A stretch of 64,000 nucleotides of DNA from Bifidobacterium sp. (GCA_022649135.1 JALCNP010000005.1:92680-156679), one strand, 5' to 3'; shown: positions 1 to 9,374, counted from the first letter of the stretch. The notes: a model not told the origin generated them from the sequence alone. A program made the numbers and translations.

Positions 1-714
1 AAGAAGAACCTTCATGGTGCCCAACTTGATGCTGCCATCAGAGACCTTCTTACACGGGTGAACCTTACGCCGGCGGAACGCTACATTGGTAAATTCCCCC
101 ATGAGTTGTCTGGCGGGCAGCGGCAGCGAGTGTCCATTGCACGAGCTTTGGCTGCGGACCCCAAGGTGTTGCTGGCCGATGAACCAATATCCATGCTTGA
201 TGTGTCCATACGATTGGGGATCCTCAACCTCCTCAAGGAGCTGCGAGACAAGGACGGCATCGCCATTCTCTACATAACTCATGATGTGGCATCGGCACGA
301 TATTTTGCGGACGAGACCCTGGTGATGTATGCCGGAAGAATCGTGGAACGGGGAGATTCCGAAGCAGTTACGCAGCATCCCGCTCATCCCTATACGGCGC
401 TTCTAGTAGGGGCTGCCCCCGATCCTGATCAACTCGCGGCTGTTTCGTATGCCGCTCGCGGGGAGGCTCCCAGTCTCATAAACCCTCCTTCGGGATGCAG
501 ATTCCGGACCCGGTGCCCGTTTGCCAATGAACTATGCGCCCGAGAGATCCCTCCCGTTTCAACGACATCATACGGACAGGAAGTTGCCTGTTGGCTCTAC
601 ACCAACGAGCCCGGGGCACCGTTGAGCCCGGGTGCCAACCTCATTGCTCGGATGAGCAGACCGGGAACTGAGGATGAGAACCCGTCAGGACACAATGAGC
701 AGGTGGCACAATGA
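1..714 (+). CDS. Peptide-type ABC transporter ATP-binding protein (OppF/DppF-like), 5' end missing
   Basis: Cytoplasmic ATPase subunit of an Opp/Dpp-class importer. The reading frame is open to base 1, so the gene begins upstream of the window and Walker A is not visible. Seen here: the ABC signature LSGGQRQR, Walker B VLLADEP with D-loop, the H-loop ITHD, and a C-terminal oligopeptide-transporter tail with spaced cysteines ([10 protein letters not shown], then CWLY). That tail is typical of Opp/Dpp ATPases and not of CUT1 sugar ATPases. Its stop overlaps the next start by four bases (ATGA), so the two are translationally coupled. The substrate could be a peptide or an oligosaccharide, since both are known for this class. 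No binding protein is in view and it may lie upstream. The operon is more AT-rich than the following genes. Confidence 0.9.
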   Translation, partial: KKNLHGAQLDAAIRDLLTRVNLTPAERYIGKFPHELSGGQRQRVSIARALAADPKVLLADEPISMLDVSIRLGILNLLKELRDKDGIAILYITHDVASARYFADETLVMYAGRIVERGDSEAVTQHPAHPYTALLVGAAPDPDQLAAVSYAARGEAPSLINPPSGCRFRTRCPFANELCAREIPPVSTTSYGQEVACWLYTNEPGAPLSPGANLIARMSRPGTEDENPSGHNEQVAQ

Positions 715-1691
715 AATTCTTTATACGACGTGCAATTTTTTATATCGTCACAGCGTGGGCCGCGATTACGCTGAATTTCTTTATTCCGCGTATGCTGCCC
801 GGGGATCCCGTGCAGTCGTTGCTGTCGCGGTATCAGGGGAATATCGACGTCAACGCGGTGAAATCTTTACGGGTACTTTTTGGTTTAGATAACCAAAAGC
901 CTTTATGGCGGCAGTACATCGAATATTTTGGAAGACTTTTTCACGGTGATCTAGGCATCTCTCTTCAATCTTTCCCGACGCCGGTAACTGAAATAATCGG
1001 ACAATCGCTGCCGTGGACAATCGGTCTGGTCGGGTTGGCCACGATTATCGCGTTCGTGCTGGGTACGTTGCTCGGTATCGTTCTCGGATGGCATCGTGGA
1101 ACGAAATGGGACGCCCTTATTCCCATCACCACGTTCTTCTCCTCCGTCCCCTATTTTTGGATTGCTTTGATAGCAATCGCGATTTTCGGGGCAAAGCTCG
1201 GATGGTTTCCGCTGTCCGGTTCGTATTCTCCTGACGTGACACCCGGATTAAACTGGGCGTTTGTTTCTTCGGTGTGCTATTACGGTTTTCTTCCTGCACT
1301 GACGATTGTTATTTCCTCCATTGCAGGGTGGATTCTGGGCATGCGCAATATGATCGTTACCGTTTCCTCCGAAGATTATGTAACCGTGGCGCAGGCGAAA
1401 GGGCTTCCCGAATCGAATGTCATGTTTCATTACGCTGCCCGGAACGCGATTCTTCCGCAGATTTCCGGCTTTGCGCTTTCCCTGGGTTTTGTGGTTTCCG
1501 GAACGCTTGTCATGGAGCAGGTGTTCTCGTATCAGGGTATAGGATACCGGTTGCTTCAGGCGACGAGCAATAACGATTATCCGCTGATGCAGGGCATCTT
1601 CCTCATTATTACTTTTTCCGTGCTTATTGCGAACATATTCGCCGACATTATCTATACGGTGCTTGATCCACGCACCAGAAAGGAGGCTTAG
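711..1691 (+). CDS. ABC transporter permease, DppB/OppB-like
   Basis: Inner-membrane permease of 326 residues, the usual length for the DppB family. It has an N-terminal membrane segment (about residues 7-30), then the family's [10 protein letters not shown] signature, a hydrophobic core and the cytoplasmic EAA-like loop ([16 protein letters not shown]) that docks on the ATPase. It pairs with the following DppC-like permease. The start ATG overlaps the previous stop (ATGA). Local base composition is strongly AT-rich compared with genes after position 4000 (for example, 26 of 60 bases are G or C in 721-780). The transported solute cannot be read from the permease. Confidence 0.9.
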   Translation: MKFFIRRAIFYIVTAWAAITLNFFIPRMLPGDPVQSLLSRYQGNIDVNAVKSLRVLFGLDNQKPLWRQYIEYFGRLFHGDLGISLQSFPTPVTEIIGQSLPWTIGLVGLATIIAFVLGTLLGIVLGWHRGTKWDALIPITTFFSSVPYFWIALIAIAIFGAKLGWFPLSGSYSPDVTPGLNWAFVSSVCYYGFLPALTIVISSIAGWILGMRNMIVTVSSEDYVTVAQAKGLPESNVMFHYAARNAILPQISGFALSLGFVVSGTLVMEQVFSYQGIGYRLLQATSNNDYPLMQGIFLIITFSVLIANIFADIIYTVLDPRTRKEA

Positions 1692-1692
1692 G

Positions 1693-2730
1693 ATGTCAAC
1701 GACATCAGCACAACCTTCTCGGCGCAGGAAAAGTCGCTCTGCAAACCGGCAGCACATGGTTTTTCTGCGTAACCGAAAGTCGATTACGGGATTGATCATT
1801 TTTGGCTTCTTCTTCATTATTGGGATTATTGGCCCATGGATTGCTCCATATAGCCCTGACAAGATTTCTTCTGCAGCCTCTGAGCCTCCCAGTGCCGAGC
1901 ATTGGCTGGGCACAACGCAAACAGGGCAAGATATTTTTTCCCAATTGCTTATAGGAACCCGCGGGGTGATGGTCGTCAGCATAAGCACCGGAATCATTGC
2001 AACGCTCATTGCCGCCGCCATCGGAGTGACTTCCGGTTTTCTGGGCGGAATGTGGGATGAGCTGCTATCTATGCTCACCAATATTTTCCTGGTTATTCCG
2101 GGACTCCCGCTCATTATTATCATCATGGGGATGATGAAGAATGCAGGAGTTGCGGCCATTGTCCTCATTATTTCTCTCACGGGATGGGCGTGGGGAGCGC
2201 GTGTGCTGCGTTCTCAGACCATGTCGCTTCGTTCCCGTGACTTCGTGGAGGCCTCGCGAGCAAACGGAGAAACCCGTTTTCGTACGATTTTTTTTGAGAT
2301 ACTCCCCAACTTAACGGCCATTCTCGCTTCGACGTTTATTGGCACCGTAACCGCGTCAATTATGTCGCTCGTTACTCTTTCCTATATTGGTGTGATCCCG
2401 CCGTCTGATTGGAGTTGGGGGACGGTGCTTTACTGGGCGCAGAATTCCGGGGCGTTTACGCAAGGATTGTGGTGGTGGTATGCCCCTGCGGGTTTGTGCG
2501 TGGCCTTTGTGGGGATGTCTTTGGCTCTTATCAATTTTGGGATAGATGAGTTCGTCAATCCTCGACTGCGCAATACCGGAATGAACGCCGCTGCTCTCAA
2601 AAAGCGAGGGATCCGTCCGCGGATCGGGTTTACTCCGATTGCCCGCACACTCCAAAAAACGAAGAAGAATTCTCCAATGAACAAAATCAGCGGACGAGAT
2701 ATGGTAAACGTTCCAAAGAAGGAAGCATGA
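1693..2730 (+). CDS. ABC transporter permease, DppC/OppC-like
   Basis: Second permease of the importer, 345 residues. I chose the ATG at 1693, one base after the previous stop, because AGGAGG lies seven bases upstream at 1681-1686; a longer reading from 1627 would run into the previous gene. N-terminal segment ITGLIIFGFFFIIGIIGPWIAPYSP is the first membrane helix, followed by the typical HWLGTTQTGQDIFSQ motif of DppC proteins and an EAA-like loop (SRDFVEASRANGE). The C-terminus carries an extra charged tail of about 50 residues rich in Lys and Arg. The stop overlaps the next start (ATGA). Confidence 0.9.
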   Translation: MSTTSAQPSRRRKSRSANRQHMVFLRNRKSITGLIIFGFFFIIGIIGPWIAPYSPDKISSAASEPPSAEHWLGTTQTGQDIFSQLLIGTRGVMVVSISTGIIATLIAAAIGVTSGFLGGMWDELLSMLTNIFLVIPGLPLIIIIMGMMKNAGVAAIVLIISLTGWAWGARVLRSQTMSLRSRDFVEASRANGETRFRTIFFEILPNLTAILASTFIGTVTASIMSLVTLSYIGVIPPSDWSWGTVLYWAQNSGAFTQGLWWWYAPAGLCVAFVGMSLALINFGIDEFVNPRLRNTGMNAAALKKRGIRPRIGFTPIARTLQKTKKNSPMNKISGRDMVNVPKKEA

Positions 2731-3794
2731 AAACGGGTTCCCACCAGACAATAGATGCTGAATCAGCTCTGACGATAAAAAATTTGAGTGTAGATTACGG
2801 ATTTACCTCGAACGCGGTGCATGCCTTGAGGAATGTTAGCCTCACCCTGCATCGGGGAGAGGTGCTCGGGTTAGCAGGGGAGTCTGGATGTGGGAAATCC
2901 ACGCTCGTCTATGCGGCGACCAGGTTACTTCCCCCGCCGGGGTTGATTACTGCCGGGGAGGTGTGGGTCAAAGGCGCTGACGGTCGGCAGCATAATCTTC
3001 TTGAACTCAGCGATAGGGAGCTGAGAGACCATCGTTGGGTTGATACGGCCATTGTCTTTCAGGGCGCACTCAATTCATTGAACCCTGTGTATAAAGTCGG
3101 TTATCAAATCAAGGACGCCATTAAAGTGCATCGGCCTGAGTGGAATGCCGAAAGGCGTCAATCAAGAGCCATCGAGCTAATGGACATGGTAGGTATCTCT
3201 CACGATCGTTTGGATGCATATCCGCACCAGCTTTCCGGCGGTATGCGCCAGAGAGTGATGATTGCGATGGCCTTGGCCTTGGAACCCAAGGTGTTGATCA
3301 TGGATGAGCCGACTACTGCATTGGATGTCGTCATGCAACGTCAGATAGTGCAGCAGATTATGCAGTTGCGTGAGAAACTCGGTTTTGCGGTGATTTTCAT
3401 TACCCATGACATCTCCCTGCTTATTGAAATTGCCGACCGGATTGCCATTATGTACGCGGGGGAGATAATTGAAGATGGAAATGCGATGGAGCTGTATCAT
3501 CATGCGCGGCATCCATATACAAGAGGTTTGATAGGTTCTTTCCCCCCTCTGCATGGTGAAAAACGAGAACTTGGAGGAATCCCTGGATCTCCCCCGGATC
3601 TAGCGGATTTGCCGAAGGGATGCCCCTTCATGTCTCGGTGCACATATGCCAGGGCGCAGTGTGCCCAGTACAACGTTCACTTGGAACCGACGGGTATCGC
3701 GCGGGATGCTGACAATCATCAAGTTGCATGCCAACTCTATGTTGAAAGAAAGCGAGAGAGTGTCCCTTTGCCGGATCCGCTTGTTGATGAATAG
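2727..3794 (+). CDS. Peptide-type ABC transporter ATP-binding protein (OppD/DppD-like)
   Basis: Complete ATPase subunit of 355 residues. Visible motifs in order: Walker A GESGCGKST (about residues 49-57), the signature LSGGMRQR, Walker B VLIMDEP, H-loop ITHD, and the Opp/Dpp C-terminal segment with cysteines (GCPFMSRCTYARAQC). It should pair with the ATPase truncated at the left edge and drive the two permeases between them. It is the last gene of the operon; the next gene starts 169 bases later behind its own likely promoter. No terminator hairpin is evident after its stop. Confidence 0.92.
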   Translation: MKTGSHQTIDAESALTIKNLSVDYGFTSNAVHALRNVSLTLHRGEVLGLAGESGCGKSTLVYAATRLLPPPGLITAGEVWVKGADGRQHNLLELSDRELRDHRWVDTAIVFQGALNSLNPVYKVGYQIKDAIKVHRPEWNAERRQSRAIELMDMVGISHDRLDAYPHQLSGGMRQRVMIAMALALEPKVLIMDEPTTALDVVMQRQIVQQIMQLREKLGFAVIFITHDISLLIEIADRIAIMYAGEIIEDGNAMELYHHARHPYTRGLIGSFPPLHGEKRELGGIPGSPPDLADLPKGCPFMSRCTYARAQCAQYNVHLEPTGIARDADNHQVACQLYVERKRESVPLPDPLVDE

Positions 3795-3905
3795 GTGTGA
3801 CACGCCATAGGATTATTGGTGCTTCATGATACAAGGGAATCGATTTATGCTGCGGCGGGAATCATTGCTCCTCTTCTCGTCGCGGCATTTTTAAGCTGAC
3901 TTCTG

Positions 3906-3911
3906 TATAAT
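3906..3911 (+). promoter_or_regulatory. Putative -10 element of the 3964 gene
   Basis: A perfect TATAAT lies 52 bases before the ATG at 3964, in a short AT-rich stretch between the ABC operon and the membrane protein gene. No good -35 hexamer is seen at the normal distance, so this is a promoter guess based on the -10 alone. Confidence 0.4.
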
Positions 3912-3963
3912 GCCGGTGCGCAGGTTGAAGCCATGTGCAGGCTGAAAACGATGGAGGAACCGA

Positions 3964-4746
3964 ATGAGTGACGATCCTAGGAATGACGGCACCGGCAATG
4001 ACGGGGCCGGGAAGAAGCCCTCCGACGATTTCGTGCACGAGCAGTATCGGTTCTCCGAGGAGCAGAGGAACGCCATAGCGGAGCTCGCCTCGACGAACGA
4101 GTATGTCCACCAGTCTAAATGGACGACGTTTCGGCAATTGCCCCGCTCGCAGAAATGGCCGTTTTTCGTTCAGCATTTTCTGCTGGCCACCGTCGCGGTG
4201 CTCGCAGCGGTGATTGTCGTCGTGTCCCTCATCGTCACGTATGCGACCAAGGCACCGAACCCCGTGCTGTCCGTGCAGGGGTTCGGGGTCGCGAACCAGT
4301 CGCAGAAGCTGGATTCACTTGCCTCTGATTTCGCCCGGAGCGCCGGGCTGAAGGATTCGCGCCTCATCCAGATCAGCGGTGATATGAACATCGAGGGCAA
4401 CGGGTACACCGATGACTCCACCAAGGCGATGGCCATGATCACCGCCGGCCAGATCAATATGGTGTTCGCAGGACGGAAAAGCTTTGCCGAGGCGAACAAG
4501 AGAGGATATGTATCCAAGCCGACGGAGGTCATGGGTCGCACGGAGCTTGCGAAGCTGGGCGGCAGTCTGGTGGATGCGGACGGCAACCACGTTTCCGATC
4601 CTGCTAAGGCCGTGGGTTTCGATCTGTCGCGCTCCGCGACGTGGAAGGCTCACGGTCTCAAGGGCGATGCCTTCATGGCCTTCAGCAACGTGCAGAAGAC
4701 CAAGGGCTATGCACTGCGGTTCGTCAGATATTTGGATTTTTCCTGA
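3964..4746 (+). CDS. Unknown single-span membrane protein
   Basis: 260 residues, not recognised. A GGAGG precedes the ATG by six bases. The N-terminal 65 residues are charged and Gly/Asp-rich. One strong membrane helix lies at about 69-93 (LLATVAVLAAVIVVVSLIV). About 165 residues follow outside the membrane, with no cysteines in the external part. The likely topology is cytoplasmic N-terminus and extracellular C-terminal domain; this is inferred from the lone helix preceded by RSQK and other basic residues. It sits directly upstream of the alpha-galactosidase and on the same strand, with 188 bases between them, so a shared transcript is possible but not shown. Function unknown. Confidence 0.75.
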   Translation: MSDDPRNDGTGNDGAGKKPSDDFVHEQYRFSEEQRNAIAELASTNEYVHQSKWTTFRQLPRSQKWPFFVQHFLLATVAVLAAVIVVVSLIVTYATKAPNPVLSVQGFGVANQSQKLDSLASDFARSAGLKDSRLIQISGDMNIEGNGYTDDSTKAMAMITAGQINMVFAGRKSFAEANKRGYVSKPTEVMGRTELAKLGGSLVDADGNHVSDPAKAVGFDLSRSATWKAHGLKGDAFMAFSNVQKTKGYALRFVRYLDFS

Positions 4747-4846
4747 ATCTCGCGCCAGCCGTATGGCCCGTGCTGATAGCCTAGACGGGATCATATGCAG
4801 GATCGTGCGCAGCCGTGCCCTTCGGGCGGGGCACGAGGAGTCGGGA

Positions 4847-4860
4847 ACGAGGATCCTCGT
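4847..4860. promoter_or_regulatory. 14-bp perfect palindrome upstream of the GH36 gene
   Basis: ACGAGGATCCTCGT is self-complementary over 14 bases and lies 74 bases before the GH36 start. A GC-rich hairpin (arms 4814-4820 and 4829-4835) lies just before it. A symmetric site in this position could be a repressor operator. No regulator gene is adjacent, so the binding protein is unknown. Confidence 0.35.
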
Positions 4861-4934
4861 CGTCATGAGCCACCGCATGGGGTTCCGCATGAGCACGTTC
4901 GCGACCGCGGTATGCAGCCGTTGGAGGAGATAAT

Positions 4935-7337
4935 ATGATGCAACGCAATGACAGGATGGAACAGACGGCCCAGGCGCGGCCGATGGATATCACTCCGGAC
5001 GAATCGGGTCGGCTCGTGTGGGGCAACGGTCTGATCTCCTTGGTTTTCCAGACATCCCCGGATGCGGCGGTCACGCTCGTGGCTCTGTCCGGAACCGGCA
5101 TGCCCCGTGCCGATTCGGCCACGTGGGCGCAGCGGGATCCGAGGCCCATCGTTGAGGTTCTTTCCTCACGGGACGGATCGACGGACAACCGTCTCAAGCT
5201 TCTCTCCACAAGCACGGGTGCTCTGCTCCGTTTTGCGCAGGCGAGATCCTGGAGGGATGCGGCGTGCGTACGGCATCTGGAGATCACGCAGCGCGAGCCC
5301 GTCTCCGGTCTGAGCGCCACCAGCGTTTTCGAGGCGCACGAAGGTGTGTCCGCCGTACGCACCTATACCCGATTGAGCTGCCCTACGCGCTACCCGATCG
5401 AAGGGGTGTCGTCGGTGAGCGTCACCCTGCCGATGGAGGCCAATTCCGCTGCCGTCGAATCCACCCGGATCTATTACGGTGACAGCGCGTGGGCGGTGGA
5501 GAACGACTGGCATAGTGCGATGCTGCGCGACACCGTGGTGCGCGACCGCAATTTCGAGGGGCAGTCCGAGGAGTCGAGCTCGCGCTTCGCCCGCCGGTCG
5601 TCGTCGATGTGGTCCACCGGCGAGCATGAGCCGGCCGGTGTTCTGGAGGTGACTCCCTATGAGCATCGCGACGTTGCGGTTCCCCCCGACGATGATTCAT
5701 CCGAGAGCCGGCCGGCGACGGACCCGCGATGGCAGGCACTCTCGCCCACCGAGCGACGCGAGCAGAGGGGCATCGCTCAGGCCCAGGCCGCGGGAAGCAC
5801 GCCCTCCCCGTTCTCGGTCATGTGGCAGATTGAAAACAACGGCGCCTGGGAGTGGGAGGTCGGGGAGAACGATCCCGGTCTGCATGTCACGGCCTTCGGT
5901 CCGGAATATGAGGATCATCACTGGTTCACCTCCCTTGGCGAAGGCAACGATTTCGTATCGGTTCCCGCCTCCCTTGCAATCGCGGCAGGAGACTGGCAGC
6001 AGGCGGTCGCGCAGATGACCCTCCAGCGCAGGGCACTGCGGATCCAGAAGGCCGAGGAGCTGGGGCGGCGTCCCATGATCGAGCGTATGAATTCGCTGGT
6101 GGTCTACAACGACTACATGAACACGCTGTGGGGCGACCCGCGGCTCGACAAGGAGCTCGCTCTGATCGAAGGGGCCTCGAAGCTCGACGTCGACGTCTTC
6201 TGCATCGATGCCGGATGGTACGACAGCACCGATGGCGGATGGTGGAACATGGTCGGCGAGTGGGAGCCGTCGACCAACCGTTTCGGGGACCGGGGGCTGT
6301 CCGGTGTGGCGCAGGCCGTGCGGGAGCACGGCATGGGACTGGGACTGTGGCTCGAACCTGAGGTCATCGGCACCAGGTCTCCCATGGCCAGCAAGCTTCC
6401 CGACGAGGCGTTCATATGCCGACACGGCGAGCGCGTCGCCGATTCCGACCGCTATCTGCTGGATTTCCGCTCGCCCGAGGCGCGCAGGCATGTGGATCAG
6501 ACCGTTGACCGTCTTATCCGGGATTTCGGCGCGGTGTTCTTCAAATTCGATTACAACTCCGTACCTGGCGTCGGGACGGATGTCAATGCGGAGTCCGTGG
6601 GCGGCGGCCTGCTTTCCCACGCCCGCGCGTATCTCGATTGGCTGGATGACCTTCGCCGCCGCCACCCCGACGTCATGATCGAAAACTGCGGCTCGGGAGC
6701 CATGCGCGCGGATTACGCGCAGCTTTCACGTCTCGATCTGCAATCCACCTCGGACCAGTGCGATCCGCTGATCTATGCGGCCATCGCCGCGGGTGCCGGA
6801 ATGACGATACTGCCCGAGCAGCAGGGAAACTGGGGATATGCCCAGCAGGAGATGAGTGACGAGACGGCCTCCCTGACCCTCGCCGCGGGCGTTCTCGGAA
6901 GGCTCTACCTGTCGGGATTCATCAATCGCATGGATCAGGCCCGTCTGGGTCTGGTGAACGATGCGGTTGCCCTTCATCGTCGGATTCTTGCCCGGCAGGG
7001 CGATCTCGCACCATGGTGGCCTGCCGGTCTGCCCGATTTCGAAGGGGATTGGCTGGTCAGCGGGCTGCGATCCATCCATGAGTCCGCGGGATCGGGCTAC
7101 GTGACCATCTGGCGCAGAAGAGGCCGGGAGTCGCTTGACATCCCGTTCGAATCGAATGCGGATGGCTCCTCAGCGCTTCGCGTGGAGCAGGTTTTCCCTG
7201 ATCCATCCCAGCCGGAGCACGCCCCGCACGCGGCCCAGTGGCGGGTCGAGGATCAAGGATCCGGGCTGATTCGTTTCACCGCAGGGCAGACGGACACTCC
7301 CTCGGCGCGCATCTATCGGATTTCCATCGATAGGTGA
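4935..7337 (+). CDS. GH36-family alpha-galactosidase
   Basis: Retaining alpha-galactosidase-type enzyme of 800 residues, predicted to be cytoplasmic because no signal peptide is present. The N-terminal half is a beta-rich domain. The (beta/alpha)8 catalytic barrel begins around residue 385 (VVYNDYMNTLWGDP). Family motifs seen: CIDAGWYDSTDGGWW, GLWLEPEV, the nucleophile Asp at about 539 in FKFDYN, ENCGSGAMRADY, and the acid/base Asp at about 607 in STSDQCDP. GGAGG lies seven bases before the ATG at 4935. Substrates of the family are raffinose-type sugars and alpha-galactosylated plant oligosaccharides; an alpha-N-acetylgalactosaminidase role is possible. It is slightly longer than the usual 700-760 residues. 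Confidence 0.9.
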   Translation: MMQRNDRMEQTAQARPMDITPDESGRLVWGNGLISLVFQTSPDAAVTLVALSGTGMPRADSATWAQRDPRPIVEVLSSRDGSTDNRLKLLSTSTGALLRFAQARSWRDAACVRHLEITQREPVSGLSATSVFEAHEGVSAVRTYTRLSCPTRYPIEGVSSVSVTLPMEANSAAVESTRIYYGDSAWAVENDWHSAMLRDTVVRDRNFEGQSEESSSRFARRSSSMWSTGEHEPAGVLEVTPYEHRDVAVPPDDDSSESRPATDPRWQALSPTERREQRGIAQAQAAGSTPSPFSVMWQIENNGAWEWEVGENDPGLHVTAFGPEYEDHHWFTSLGEGNDFVSVPASLAIAAGDWQQAVAQMTLQRRALRIQKAEELGRRPMIERMNSLVVYNDYMNTLWGDPRLDKELALIEGASKLDVDVFCIDAGWYDSTDGGWWNMVGEWEPSTNRFGDRGLSGVAQAVREHGMGLGLWLEPEVIGTRSPMASKLPDEAFICRHGERVADSDRYLLDFRSPEARRHVDQTVDRLIRDFGAVFFKFDYNSVPGVGTDVNAESVGGGLLSHARAYLDWLDDLRRRHPDVMIENCGSGAMRADYAQLSRLDLQSTSDQCDPLIYAAIAAGAGMTILPEQQGNWGYAQQEMSDETASLTLAAGVLGRLYLSGFINRMDQARLGLVNDAVALHRRILARQGDLAPWWPAGLPDFEGDWLVSGLRSIHESAGSGYVTIWRRRGRESLDIPFESNADGSSALRVEQVFPDPSQPEHAPHAAQWRVEDQGSGLIRFTAGQTDTPSARIYRISIDR

Positions 7338-7363
7338 GGCTCTGACGAGCGGTCGCCGCGCGA

Positions 7364-7403
7364 TGTCAAGAAAGCGCCCCCACGGGAGGGCGCTTTCTTG
7401 ACA
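7364..7403. terminator. 16-bp stem-loop between convergent genes
   Basis: Perfect 16-base inverted repeat (arms 7364-7379 and 7388-7403, loop of eight bases). The arms are TGTCAAGAAAGCGCCC and its complement, so each side supplies an A/T-rich tail. It lies between the GH36 gene and the DedA gene, which face each other, so it probably serves as a bidirectional terminator. Confidence 0.8.
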
Positions 7404-7479
7404 TTTCCTGGCATCCCGCAGCAATGATGGATGCCGGCCTCGCGAGTGCTGCGGGGTCGGATTCAGGAACGTGGCGGTT

Positions 7480-8142
7480 TCAGACGCTTCTGGCGAATCT
7501 GGCCTTGAAGATTCCGACGAATGTGGGAATGAGGGAAATGAGCAGGATGGCCACGATGACGATCTCGAAGTTGTTCTGTACGAATTGTATCCCGCCGAAG
7601 AAATAGCCGAGCAGGGTGAAAAGAGTCGACCAGACGAGCCCCCCGAGAACGGAGAACGGGGTGAAGCGGGCCCAGCGCATGCCTGAGATTCCCGAAATGA
7701 AGGGCATGAACGTGCGGATGAAGGGGAAGAACCTGCCCAGGAACACGGCGAGAGGTCCCCATTTCTCGATCATCGCCTCCGTTTTGGCGACCCGTTCCGG
7801 TGTCATGGCCTTCACCTTACCGGAATCGATGATGCGGCGGCCGAAAAAGTGGCCGATGAAGTAGTTGCACTGGTCTCCGATTATGGGGGCGCACCAGACC
7901 ACGGGAAGAAGCGCCATCAGGGGAAGCGCCGATCTGCCGGTCACGGCGTCGGGCGCTGCGAAGAATCCGGCGGCGAACAGAAGCGAGTCCCCCGGAAGGA
8001 AGGGGAAGAAAACGACTCCTGTTTCGATGAAGATGATGAGGAATATGAAGCCGAGAGTGGGGGCGATGCCCATCGTGATCCAACTCGCGATGGCCGTTCG
8101 TGGATCCTTGATCAGTTCAAGGAGAAAGTTAATGAAACCCAT
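7480..8142 (-). CDS. DedA-family membrane protein
   Basis: Polytopic membrane protein of the DedA/SNARE-associated (VTT) superfamily, whose better known members act in lipid transport across the membrane. Seen: a long first helix (GIAPTLGFIFLIIFIETGVVFFPFLPGDSLLF), the conserved FxPGDS motif, GDQCNYFIGHFFGRR, and the family core FLGRFFPFIRTFMPFISGISGM. The ATG at 8142 gives 220 residues; an alternative ATG at 8208 would add 22 residues that do not resemble the family. A weak AGGA lies before the chosen start. It stands alone and converges on the GH36 gene. Confidence 0.88.
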   Translation of the reverse strand: MGFINFLLELIKDPRTAIASWITMGIAPTLGFIFLIIFIETGVVFFPFLPGDSLLFAAGFFAAPDAVTGRSALPLMALLPVVWCAPIIGDQCNYFIGHFFGRRIIDSGKVKAMTPERVAKTEAMIEKWGPLAVFLGRFFPFIRTFMPFISGISGMRWARFTPFSVLGGLVWSTLFTLLGYFFGGIQFVQNNFEIVIVAILLISLIPTFVGIFKARFARSV

Positions 8143-8527
8143 GGGAGTCCTGCCGTGTAGTGCAACGATCGAAATAGAAACCTCCCCAAGGGTAACAGCC
8201 GCACGCATTTCGGTCGGATGATGGCCGCATATCTTTGGCTATGCTACACAATTGGTGTGCTTGGTGTGCTTGGTGCCGAGTGTTAAGCCGATTGTGTCCG
8301 ATGGTTTGTGGCTTGTGGCTGATGTTCGTCCCCCCCCCTGCGGACGCGGGAGTTCCGGGCCAGCGGTCTCGGGCGGGCAGTGGTGATGGTGTTTCCGGTT
8401 GTGGGAGCGAACGGGGCGGAGACGCACCCGGCCGTGTACAAGCCCGACCCCATTCCTCTGCATCTGAGGCAATGGGGCGTCGAGCCGCAAGGATTCCGGA
8501 TCGACGATGGCGGGGGAGAGGAAGCGT
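8143..8527. other. Intergenic stretch without a supported gene
   Basis: About 385 bases between the DedA gene and the YesL-like gene, both on the minus strand. Open frames here have no family features and poor codon character. The only structure noted is a short direct repeat (TTGGTGTGC in tandem, near 8250-8273) and a run of nine C residues near 8331-8339. Confidence 0.5.
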
Positions 8528-9193
8528 CTACTGCAGCGAGGCGGTCGGCAGGGAATAGTCGTGGGAATCATGCCGATCCTGATCGCGGGGGGTGGAAACC
8601 TGGCGGAACGCCCTGAGGAAGATAAGCGATTTCGCATAGGCCAGCCAGGAGAATCCGATGAGGATGAACGCGATTCTCAATGGATTCGTGAAAATGAACA
8701 GGGCGGCCGCCGCAACGTCGATGCTCAGAAGCATGAGTGTTTTGGCGAAGGCCCCCCACGGAATCATCATCGCGTTTTTCCACGTGTTGCGGAAGGATGT
8801 CTCGTATCGCGCAAGGAGGGGGAAGTAGTATTCGAATGTCATGAGGAGAACTGCGGCCGCAATGATCAGAACGGGGAACGCGACGTAGGTGGCGTTCGTT
8901 CGCGTTGCGTTCCACAGCACGATCGAGGTCGCGATCGCCGCGCCCAGTGCGACGAATATCGCAGATGCCGCAATGGATGTGGCGAATTCCCGACGGAATC
9001 GCCGGAGATACTCCCTGCCCAGGTCGATGTCCTCGTTGTCGCAATACGCGAAGACGGTGCTGTAGAGCGCGGTTCGCGCAGACCCAATCGTGATGATCGG
9101 GATGATGGAGATGACGAAAAGCACATTGAGGATGAAATAGCGCACGCACAGCGTCACGAATTGCCACAATGGGCTGTCTATGTTGAATCTCAC
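8528..9193 (-). CDS. YesL-like (DUF624) membrane protein
   Basis: Membrane protein of 221 residues. The DUF624/YesL hallmark is at its N-terminus (FNIDSPLWQF, then a helix ending in IIPIITIGSARTALY), followed by about four more hydrophobic helices. I chose GTG at 9193, because AAGGAG lies just upstream and family members begin close to this point; ATGs at 9220-9241 lack a ribosome site. YesL-type genes often accompany LplABC-type oligosaccharide importers, and this one diverges from exactly such an operon at 9375. The biochemical role of the family is not established. Confidence 0.85.
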   Translation of the reverse strand: MRFNIDSPLWQFVTLCVRYFILNVLFVISIIPIITIGSARTALYSTVFAYCDNEDIDLGREYLRRFRREFATSIAASAIFVALGAAIATSIVLWNATRTNATYVAFPVLIIAAAVLLMTFEYYFPLLARYETSFRNTWKNAMMIPWGAFAKTLMLLSIDVAAAALFIFTNPLRIAFILIGFSWLAYAKSLIFLRAFRQVSTPRDQDRHDSHDYSLPTASLQ

Positions 9194-9220
9194 GGGAGTC
9201 TCCTTATCCTGCCGCACCAT

Positions 9221-9298
9221 CATACGGTTAGAAATTGACACAAAAGTAAAATGAGTTTATTATCTTATTTATAAATTAATCAATAAGCATACCGTATG
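9221..9298. repeat. Outer inverted repeat flanking the divergent promoter
   Basis: CATACGGT at 9221-9228 and its exact complement ACCGTATG at 9291-9298 bracket the AT-rich candidate operator symmetrically. This may be a second pair of protein-binding half-sites or coincidence; eight bases is short. Confidence 0.3.
9264..9287. promoter_or_regulatory. AT-rich inverted repeat, candidate TetR operator
   Basis: A 24-base element whose two 12-base arms match at 10 of 12 positions (CTTATTTATAAA against the complement of TTAATCAATAAG). It sits in the divergent promoter region between the YesL-like gene and the sugar importer operon. The same 12 bases CTTATTTATAAA recur exactly at 26146-26157 in the promoter region of the TetR gene and GH94 operon. 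The surrounding 9240-9290 is the most AT-rich stretch of the locus and probably holds both promoters. Confidence 0.55.
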
Positions 9299-9374
9299 AA
9301 GATGCGCAGCAGAGTCGTCCTTGCGCCTTCGACGGATGCTTGTTGTCTGCATCACCGGGCCAAAGGAGGAATGG

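Noticed and set aside
8235..8558. A 107-codon frame in the DedA-YesL gap
   Set aside because: Starts with a repeated Trp/Cys stretch from a simple DNA repeat, has no ribosome site and overlaps the end of the YesL-like gene.
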